Source: Nocardiopsis listeri
Lineage (GTDB): Bacteria > Actinomycetota > Actinomycetes > Streptosporangiales > Streptosporangiaceae
Direction of reading: 5' to 3'
DNA: 37,655 nt
Assembly: GCF_020741345.1 (NCBI RefSeq)
Contig: NZ_DYZD01000371.1
Coordinates: 1 to 37,655, forward strand
A model generated the notes under the pieces. It was not told the DNA's origin, ran no database searches, and worked only from the letters and a program-made list of their open reading frames with translations. The first letter of the stretch is position 1; every line of letters begins with the position of its first letter. The position numbers were made by a program, and so were the translations under genes. Below are positions 31,655-37,655 of the stretch, one piece after another.

Positions 31655-31822
31655 ATGGGACGACTCATCCTTCAGGTCGCCGCGGGTGTGGCGGTGGTGA
31701 TCGGCGTTTTCTGGATCTTGTCGGTGCTTGTGGGTCTGCTGGTGTGGTTGCTGATGATCGCCCTGGTCATCGGTGTGGTCTTCCTGGGCATCAAGATGCT
31801 CCAGACCGATTCGCGTCACTGA
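31655..31822 (+). CDS. Small two-helix membrane protein
   Basis: The 55-residue protein MGRLILQVAAGVAVVIGV and onward is almost entirely hydrophobic, with two likely membrane helices (about 5-24 and 27-47) and a short basic tail KMLQTDSRH. No family is recognised. TATTCT lies at 31642-31647, seven bases before the ATG, with no Shine-Dalgarno sequence, so it may be a leaderless transcript. The preceding terminator isolates it from the NlpC gene. The frame is open upstream to 31598, but only across the terminator. Confidence 0.65.
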   Translation: MGRLILQVAAGVAVVIGVFWILSVLVGLLVWLLMIALVIGVVFLGIKMLQTDSRH

Positions 31823-31888
31823 ACCCGCCCGAGTGGGGGCCTTCTCCGGGATCGGCGGAGGAAATGGCGAGAAACCGACACAGCGGGC

Positions 31889-31943
31889 GAGCGTGACGCT
31901 CACACCAGGTGAGGAATCATCGCTATAGTGACTCTGTGTCACT
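31889..31943 (+). promoter_or_regulatory. Promoter and nested palindromes of the GT2 gene
   Basis: TATAGT (31924-31929) is a near-perfect -10 box that places the transcription start on the GTG at 31936. GAGCGT-G-ACGCTC (31889-31901) covers the -35 side. AGTGAC-N5-GTCACT (31927-31943) covers the -10 box, start site and first codons. Such an arrangement suits tight repression by a dimeric regulator. Confidence 0.6.
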
Positions 31944-33663
31944 GAATAAGCACGTAGGGTCTCATGTCGACGGGGTGTCGCACCGCGGCCGGGTGGAACG
32001 GGTCACCGCCCGGGTCTTCCGCAACGACTGGAACGCGCTGACGCCCCCCACCACCGGCCGCTGGACACCGGAACTGACGGTGAGCGTCGTCATCCCCGCC
32101 CGTGGTGGCCAGGACCGACTCGACCTCGCCCTGGCCTCCCTGTCCGTTCAGACCTACCCCGACCACCTCCTGGAGGTCGTGGTCGTGGACGACCACTCCT
32201 CACCACCCCTGCGCCTACCCGAACACCGTCCCCGCCGATGCCGGATCGTGCCCGCCCCCGACCACGGCTGGGGCGCCGGATACGCCCGCGCCTACGGGGC
32301 CCACGCCAGCACCGGCGACATCCTCGTGTGGATGGACGCCGACATGGTCGCCACCCGCGACTTCGTCGAGGCGCAGGCCCGCTGGCTGCACGCCCACGCC
32401 GAGTGCGTCACCTTGGGCCGCGTCCGCTTCAGCGACACCGAACCCGAGAGCGTCGGAGCCCTCCTGGACGCCCTGCGTTCGGGAGGGCCGGAGCGGATCC
32501 TGACCGACGACCGACGCCACGCGTGGGTCGAGCAACTCCTGGACCACAGCGACCGGCTGCGCGAGGCCGATCATCTCGGCTTCCACGCCCACGTCGGCGC
32601 GGCGGCCGCTCTGCGACGCAGCCTCTACGAGGCCGCCGGTGGCGTGGACCCCGACCTCGACCTGGGGCAGGACACCGAGTTCGGCTATCGCCTGTGGCAG
32701 GCCGGCGCGGTCATGGTGCCCGAACCCGCCGCCACCGCCTGGCACGTGGGCCCGGCCGTCACCGCCCGCACCCGTCTGCCCTCCGAGCGCTTTCGCACCG
32801 AGGTCCTGGCCGAACTCATGCCGCACCCGCACGCCTACCGCGAACGGGTACCCGTAGAACGGCGCCGCATCCCGCTCGTGCACGCCGTGGTCGACATCTC
32901 CGGAGCCTCCTACGACTTGGCGCGCGGCTGCGTGGACCGACTGCTGGGCGGCACCGAGACCGATCTGGTGGTCACTCTGGTGGCCGACTGGGCGGGGGTG
33001 CGCGAGACGACCCTCGAACACCAGGGTCTGGACCTGCGCCTGATCCAGGCCAACTACCTGCGCGAGCCCCGCATCACCTTCGCCTCGGTCGCCCCGCGTA
33101 CCGGCTTCCCCTCCCCGTTCCTGCTCCAGTTGCCGGTGGCCTGGGGGTTGGGCGAGCTGACCCTGTCACGGTTGTTGGCCGGCGCCGAACGTTCCCGCTC
33201 CGGTCTCATCGAGCTCTTCCAGGCCTCCTCGCCCACACGGGACGCGGGGGTGCGGTTGTGGCGCACCCGCGCCCTGGCCCGGGCCATGCGGGTACGGCGA
33301 GAGGGCGAGGAACTGACCGACGTGGTCGCCCAACTGCACGGGCGCTACCGCATCCACGGCGGCGAGGGCACCCTGACCGATCTGACCCTGCACCGTTCGG
33401 TGCCGCCGATGCCCAGACCGGCGCCCGAGACCCGATACGAGGACGACCCGAGTGTTCCGGGTGACCCGGAGGCGGAACGGACCGGGCGTGGCATGGTCGA
33501 GGACCACCATCCGCAGGAGGAAGCCCCGCACGGTAGGGCGCGACGGCGCGGGCTGGGCCGACGGATCCGGGCGCTCTGGCACCGGGCCTGCCGCGCCTGT
33601 GGTCGGGAGATGCCCGAGGAGGACGGGACCGACGGTCCTGGAGGTCCGCCCACGGCCGGGTAG
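31936..33663 (+). CDS. GT2-family glycosyltransferase
   Basis: The 575-residue protein has an N-terminal GT-A domain (about 45-290): VSVVIPARGGQDRLDLALAS, VVVVDDHSS, the metal-binding DAD at 134-136 (VWMDADMVA), and the acceptor-region DLGQDTEFGYRLWQAGA. The C-terminal half resembles a second, degenerate nucleotide-sugar fold (HAVVDISGASYDLARGC), followed by a charged, disordered tail rich in Arg and Pro. No membrane helices are seen. Donor and acceptor are unknown. I chose the GTG at 31936 because an ideal -10 box sits six bases upstream, indicating a leaderless mRNA; the ORF is open to 31909, but those bases are promoter. Confidence 0.85.
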   Translation: MSLNKHVGSHVDGVSHRGRVERVTARVFRNDWNALTPPTTGRWTPELTVSVVIPARGGQDRLDLALASLSVQTYPDHLLEVVVVDDHSSPPLRLPEHRPRRCRIVPAPDHGWGAGYARAYGAHASTGDILVWMDADMVATRDFVEAQARWLHAHAECVTLGRVRFSDTEPESVGALLDALRSGGPERILTDDRRHAWVEQLLDHSDRLREADHLGFHAHVGAAAALRRSLYEAAGGVDPDLDLGQDTEFGYRLWQAGAVMVPEPAATAWHVGPAVTARTRLPSERFRTEVLAELMPHPHAYRERVPVERRRIPLVHAVVDISGASYDLARGCVDRLLGGTETDLVVTLVADWAGVRETTLEHQGLDLRLIQANYLREPRITFASVAPRTGFPSPFLLQLPVAWGLGELTLSRLLAGAERSRSGLIELFQASSPTRDAGVRLWRTRALARAMRVRREGEELTDVVAQLHGRYRIHGGEGTLTDLTLHRSVPPMPRPAPETRYEDDPSVPGDPEAERTGRGMVEDHHPQEEAPHGRARRRGLGRRIRALWHRACRACGREMPEEDGTDGPGGPPTAG

Positions 33664-33782
33664 ATGGGGGAAGACACCCACCCGAACGGGGACGGACCCC
33701 TTCGTACACCGTCCACTCCGCACCATCGGTGACTCTGAGCAATGCGGTCTGCGCACAAGGTATCGGATCGCGAACGCGAAAC

Positions 33783-33808
33783 GGGCGCGCCATGGTGTCG
33801 ACGCGCCC
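33783..33808. terminator. Bidirectional hairpin between GT2 and pstS genes
   Basis: GGGCGCG (33783-33789) pairs with CGCGCCC (33802-33808) around a 12-base loop, in the 198-bp gap between the convergent stops of the GT2 gene and pstS. Confidence 0.6.
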
Positions 33809-33861
33809 GCGGTCCTCACCCCTATCGAAGATCCCCGCAGGTGGGGGCCCATGCCCTTCGA

Positions 33862-35013
33862 TCAGGAGTTGATCGCCTCGATCGAGGCCAACAGGCTCTC
33901 GCGCAGGTCGTCGTTGACCGGGGTGGAGTCGGTCTCGGCGGAGGCCGCCTCCTGGCCCTCGGGGCTGACCACGTACTTCAGGAACGCCTTGACCCGCTCG
34001 GCCTCACCCTCGTCCGGGTAGTCCAGGCAGGCCGTCTCATAGCTGACCAGGACCAGCGGGTAGCTCCCCGACTCGGTGGTGCCGTAGTCCAGGTCCAACG
34101 CCAGGTCGTACTCGCCGGTGTTCTCCTCGCGGCGCGGGGAGTCGGCCACGACCTGGGCGGCCGCGTCGGGGGCGATCTCCACGAACTCGTCGCCCACACC
34201 GATGTTCGCGGCGGACAGGCCGTGCAGGTGCGACATCTCCACGTACCCGATGGCGCCGTCGGCGCGCGAGACGGTGTCGGCGATACCGCTGTTGCCCTGC
34301 GCGGACTCGCGCGGGGCCAGCGGCCACTGGCCACCGGGCTCGTGCGGCCAGGAGTCGGGGGCGGCTTCGGACAGGTACCGGGTGAAGTTCTCAGTGGTGC
34401 CGGAGTCGTCGGCCCGGCTCACCTGGGTGATGGCCAGGTCGGGCAGGTCCGCGTCCGGGTTGTCCTCGGCGATCTCCGGGTCGTTCCAGTGCGTGATGTC
34501 CTGGTTGAAGATCTTGGCCAGGACGTCGGGGCTCAGGTTGAGCGAATCCACGCCCTCGATGTTGAACACCACCGCGATGGCCACCACGTAGGCGGGCAGG
34601 TTGATGGTGTCGGAATCACCGCAACGTGCGAGGGCGTCGGTGTTCTCGTCGGGGTCCATGGCCGAGTCCGTCCCGGCGAAGGCCACCGCGCCGTCGATGA
34701 ACTGGTTGCGCCCACCACCCGAGCCGATCGAGTCGTAGTAGATGCGCGCGTCCTCGCAGGCCGACTGGAAACCCGCGATCCAGGTGGTCATCGCGTTCTC
34801 CTGGGCACTGGAACCGGCGCCGTTCAGGCTGCCGGAGAAGCACTCCAGGTCGTCGGGGACCGCCGGCGTCGCGCCCTGGACGGCGTCATCGCCGCCGCAG
34901 GCGGTGGTCGCCAGCATCAACCCGGCCAGTGCGGCCGAGGCGGCGCCCCGGTAGACGTTGGCCCGGCGTCCGGGACGGTCCTGGGTGCGGGTGCGCTTGT
35001 TGGGCGGGAGCAC
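33862..35013 (-). CDS. pstS: Phosphate ABC transporter substrate-binding lipoprotein
   Basis: The 383-residue PstS captures phosphate outside the cell. A signal peptide (AASAALAGLMLATTAC) ends in a lipobox-like TTAC. Phosphate-binding segments are SLNGAGSSAQENAM, DSIGSGGGRNQFIDGAVAFAGTDSAM (given in parts: SIGSGGGRNQF and FAGTDSAM) and RADDSGTTENFTRYL. The normal GAGATFP motif is altered to GAGSSAQ, as in many actinobacterial PstS. GTG at 35013 with AAGGGG 11 bases upstream; the frame is open to 35172 without a better ribosome site. No pstC, pstA or pstB follows, because the next gene is convergent. A PHO box controls it. Confidence 0.92.
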   Translation of the reverse strand: MLPPNKRTRTQDRPGRRANVYRGAASAALAGLMLATTACGGDDAVQGATPAVPDDLECFSGSLNGAGSSAQENAMTTWIAGFQSACEDARIYYDSIGSGGGRNQFIDGAVAFAGTDSAMDPDENTDALARCGDSDTINLPAYVVAIAVVFNIEGVDSLNLSPDVLAKIFNQDITHWNDPEIAEDNPDADLPDLAITQVSRADDSGTTENFTRYLSEAAPDSWPHEPGGQWPLAPRESAQGNSGIADTVSRADGAIGYVEMSHLHGLSAANIGVGDEFVEIAPDAAAQVVADSPRREENTGEYDLALDLDYGTTESGSYPLVLVSYETACLDYPDEGEAERVKAFLKYVVSPEGQEAASAETDSTPVNDDLRESLLASIEAINS

Positions 35014-35332
35014 GCTGCTTCTATCCCCTTCGTCGGTGGCGGTGGTCCTCGTCGTCTTCACCGTCGGCCGCCGATATCCGGCGCGTTGTCGCTGGTAATG
35101 GAACACCGCCGATGAATTCAACCATGATCGGACCGCCTTCCCCAACGCGGGTGTGTGTGGAACCGGACGCATCCGTGGCGACTCGGAGGACTATAGGTGT
35201 ACAAGAGGTGAACGAGGGGTTTTCGACCGGTGAAAGTTGACGGGACGCGCCCTGGAGACGGGTTCCGAGCGGGCCCGTCACCAGGGACGGAACGGTGTGC
35301 ATGACACGCCGACGACCTGGGCACGGAATCCG
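35014..35332. other. Intergenic region between divergent pstS and treY
   Basis: These 319 bp contain the pstS PHO box and -10 box (35190-35213), leaving a leader of about 170 bases for pstS. A PHO-like single unit CTTTCACCGGT lies further out on the minus strand at 35227-35237. I see no convincing promoter for treY and no gene in this stretch. Confidence 0.5.
35190..35213 (-). promoter_or_regulatory. PHO box and -10 of pstS
   Basis: On the minus strand two 11-bp direct repeats, GTTCACCTCTT (35213-35203) and GTACACCTATA (35202-35192), match the Streptomyces PhoP unit (GTTCACC plus four). The -10 box TATAGT (35195-35190) overlaps the end, so PhoP would replace a -35 element. This predicts induction by phosphate starvation. 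Confidence 0.8.
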
Positions 35333-37655
35333 ATGATGAGCGCTGACAGAACGCCCCACGGCCCACCCGCGTCCACCTACCGCCTGCAGTTGGGCCCCGA
35401 TCTGACCCTGGACGAGGCCGCCGGATCGCTGGACCACCTGCACCGGATGGGAGTGGACGCCGTCTACCTCTCACCCGTGCTGGCCGCCACCCCCGGATCC
35501 GACCACGGGTACGACGTGGTCGACCCCACACGGGTCTCCGAGGTCCTGGGTGGAGCGGCCGCGCTGGAGGCGTTCGCCGAGCGCGCCCACGCCCTGGGGA
35601 TGGCGGTGGTCGTCGACATCGTCCCCAACCACATGTCGGTCGCCCGACCCGACGCGAACCCTTGGTGGTGGGACGTGCTCGCCAACGGGCGCGATTCCGT
35701 CTACGCCCGGTGCTTCGACATCGACTTCGAGTCCGGACCCGTCCTGATCCCGGTCCTGGGCGACGACGGTGACGACGCACGCGCCGCCCTGACCGAACTC
35801 ACCATCGCCGACGGCCACCTGGTCTATTTCGACAAACGCTTCCCCCTGGCCGAAGGCACCCACACGCCCGGCGACGACGTGGCCGACGTCCACCTGCGCC
35901 AGCACTATCGGCTGGTGTCCTGGCGGCGCGGCGACGGCGAACTCAACTACCGGCGCTTCTTCGACGTCGATCACCTGGCCGCGGTGCGGGTGGAGGACCC
36001 CGGAGTCTTCGACGCCACCCACGCCGAGATCCTGCGCTGGGGCCGCGAAGGCCTGGTCGACGGGCTGCGCGTGGACCACGTCGACGGACTCAGCGACCCC
36101 GGCGGATACCTGCGTCGTCTGGCCGAACGCTTCGACGGCTGGATCGTGGTGGAGAAGATCCTCGCCCCGGGTGAGGACCCGCCCGCGTCCTGGCCGGTCG
36201 CCGGAACCACCGGCTACGACGCCCTGCGCCAGGTGTGCGGGGTGTTCGTCGACCCCGGCGCCGAACCGGTCCTGACCGCCCTGGCGCGCGATCACGGGGT
36301 GGCCACCGACGTCGCCGAGATCGACACCCGGGCGCGGGGCCGCGCGGCAGGGGAGCTCCTGCGCGCGGAGGTGCGCCGCATCGCCGCCCTCACCCCACCG
36401 GAAGGCACCGACCCCCGCAGGGCGGAGGAGGCGGTGGCCGAACTCCTGGTCTCCTTCGACGTCTACCGCTCCTACCTGCCCGAAGGCGAGGCCGACTGGG
36501 CGCGCGCCGTACGCGCCGCCGCCGACCGCCGCCCCGACCTGGAACCGGTCCTGAAGGGCATCGACCGCTCGGTGCGCTCCGACCCCCACGGTGAACTCGC
36601 CCGCCGCGTCCAACAGACCAGCGGCATGGTCGTGGCCATGGGCACCGAGAACACCGCCTTCTACCGAGGCACCCGATTCGTGGCCCTCAACGAGGTCGGC
36701 GGCGACCCGGCCGCCTTCGGGACGAGTGTGGCCGACCTCCACGCCGCGCAACTGCGCCGAGAGGCCACCGAACCGCACACCATGACCACCCTGTCCACCC
36801 ACGACACCAAACGCTCCGAGGACGTGCGCGCCCGCCTGGCCGTGCTCTCGGAGATCCCCGGGGACTTCGCCGACGCCGTACGCCGATGGAGCCCGCGCGC
36901 GCCCCTGCCCGAGCCGTCCCTGGACCTGCTGGGCTGGCAGACCCTCCTGGGGGCCTGGCCCATCGACGACGAGCGATTGACCGCGTACCTGCTCAAGGCC
37001 GCCCGTGAGGCGCGCCTGGGGACCTCCTGGACCGACCAGGACCCCGAGTTCGAGGAACGGATCCGTTCCTGGCCCGACCGGCTGCGCGCCGACGCCGACC
37101 TGTACGCCGAGGTGCGCGCGTTCGCCGAGTCCATCACCGCGCCCGGATGGAGCAACGCCCTGGGACAGAAGGCCGTCCAGCTGCTCGGTCCCGGGGTGCC
37201 CGACGTCTACCAGGGCACCGAACTGTGGGACCTGTCCCTGGTCGATCCCGACAACCGGCGTCCCGTGGACCACCGGGCGCGCGCCGAACCCCTGGCCAGG
37301 ATCGAGGCGGGGTGGCGTCCGCGCGTCGACGCCGACGGCGCGGCCAAACTCCACCTGGTCCGCACCTGTCTGACGGCCCGCCGTGACCTGCGACCCACCG
37401 GCTACCTGCCGTTGAGCGCGGAAGGGCCGGCCGCCGATCACGCGTTGGTCTTCGCCCGCACCACCCGTGGCTCCCACGACCCCGCCCTGGCGGTGGTCGC
37501 CACCCGTCTGCCGCTGACCCTGGCCGACGCCGGTGGCTGGGCCGACACCGTCGTGCCGCTGCCCTCGGGACCGGGGGACTGGGTCGACCTGCTGACCGGC
37601 CGCCCCATCGTGCCCGAGCGCATGGACGGCCTCACCACCGCCCACCTCGCCGAGG
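35333..37655 (+). CDS. treY: Malto-oligosyltrehalose synthase (3' end beyond window)
   Basis: Open to the right edge at 774 codons; TreY is usually about 770-820, so only a short tail is missing. It turns the reducing end of malto-oligosaccharides into a terminal trehalose unit, later released by TreZ. It opens PASTYRLQLGPDLTLDEAAG. GH13 motifs are VVVDIVPNHMS, GLRVDHVDGL with nucleophile Asp248, WIVVEKILAPGE with Glu274 and LSTHDTKRSEDVRARL with Asp491. TreY-specific stretches include DHGYDVVDPTRV and VPDVYQGTELWDLSLVDPDN. Cytoplasmic. ATG at 35333 (a second ATG follows at once), with a weak GGA upstream. TreZ and TreX are expected beyond the edge. Confidence 0.95.
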   Translation, partial: MMSADRTPHGPPASTYRLQLGPDLTLDEAAGSLDHLHRMGVDAVYLSPVLAATPGSDHGYDVVDPTRVSEVLGGAAALEAFAERAHALGMAVVVDIVPNHMSVARPDANPWWWDVLANGRDSVYARCFDIDFESGPVLIPVLGDDGDDARAALTELTIADGHLVYFDKRFPLAEGTHTPGDDVADVHLRQHYRLVSWRRGDGELNYRRFFDVDHLAAVRVEDPGVFDATHAEILRWGREGLVDGLRVDHVDGLSDPGGYLRRLAERFDGWIVVEKILAPGEDPPASWPVAGTTGYDALRQVCGVFVDPGAEPVLTALARDHGVATDVAEIDTRARGRAAGELLRAEVRRIAALTPPEGTDPRRAEEAVAELLVSFDVYRSYLPEGEADWARAVRAAADRRPDLEPVLKGIDRSVRSDPHGELARRVQQTSGMVVAMGTENTAFYRGTRFVALNEVGGDPAAFGTSVADLHAAQLRREATEPHTMTTLSTHDTKRSEDVRARLAVLSEIPGDFADAVRRWSPRAPLPEPSLDLLGWQTLLGAWPIDDERLTAYLLKAAREARLGTSWTDQDPEFEERIRSWPDRLRADADLYAEVRAFAESITAPGWSNALGQKAVQLLGPGVPDVYQGTELWDLSLVDPDNRRPVDHRARAEPLARIEAGWRPRVDADGAAKLHLVRTCLTARRDLRPTGYLPLSAEGPAADHALVFARTTRGSHDPALAVVATRLPLTLADAGGWADTVVPLPSGPGDWVDLLTGRPIVPERMDGLTTAHLAE

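Noticed and set aside
31936..33663. Mycofactocin glycosyltransferase (MftF)
   Set aside because: No mycofactocin genes are nearby, and the C-terminal half and tail do not fit what I know of MftF.

Overview
This 37.7 kb window is GC-rich DNA, about 70% G+C by eye, with strong G/C preference at third codon positions and frequent GTG or TTG starts. It looks like an actinobacterial chromosome, most likely Nocardiopsis or a close relative in Nocardiopsaceae. The genus is an inference. It rests on a perfect Thermobifida-type CelR operator in front of a GH6 cellulase, the pcaIJFHGBL order with a fused pcaL, an ECF42-type sigma factor paired with a DGPF protein, a SNF2/SWIM helicase pair, and several apparently leaderless genes.

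Layout. 1-1818: the start of a PepSY membrane protein (runs off the left edge) and a divergent stand-alone type II thioesterase. 1979-3536: a DGPF/YCII protein and an ECF42-like sigma factor. 3592-6597: a GH13 glycosidase and a lipoprotein GH6 cellulase, each with its own control signals. 6821-10133: a GNAT acetyltransferase, a C5-cytosine methyltransferase, a divergent Vsr endonuclease and an aldo/keto reductase. 10241-17940: an IclR regulator divergent from pcaI-J-F-H-G-B-L. This operon converts protocatechuate to beta-carboxymuconate (HG), gamma-carboxymuconolactone (B), 3-oxoadipate (L, a DC fusion), 3-oxoadipyl-CoA (IJ) and finally succinyl-CoA plus acetyl-CoA (F). 18056-19789: a PEP mutase/isocitrate lyase-family protein and a SAM methyltransferase of the DUF574 type. 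19897-25968: a SWIM protein coupled to a large SNF2 helicase, a UMF1-type MFS transporter and a glycerophosphodiester phosphodiesterase.

25979-about 27345 is a TnpB-only IS200/IS605-type element. Its tnpB is frameshifted, but the 3' stem-loops expected of an omega RNA look intact. The element's right end lies immediately in front of the phosphodiesterase gene. 27497-37655: an Rv3235-family protein, an S9 peptidase, a secreted coiled-coil NlpC/P60 hydrolase behind a long structured leader, a tiny membrane protein, an apparently leaderless GT2 glycosyltransferase, a PHO-box-controlled pstS without pstCAB, and treY (runs off the right edge).

The best candidates for new biology are regulatory. 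They are a 27-bp perfect palindrome inside the pca operon, paired IclR-type sites at the pca promoter, palindromes over the leaderless GT2 start, an inverted repeat over the methyltransferase start, and the decayed TnpB locus with its preserved RNA end. I saw no tRNA, rRNA or CRISPR array.
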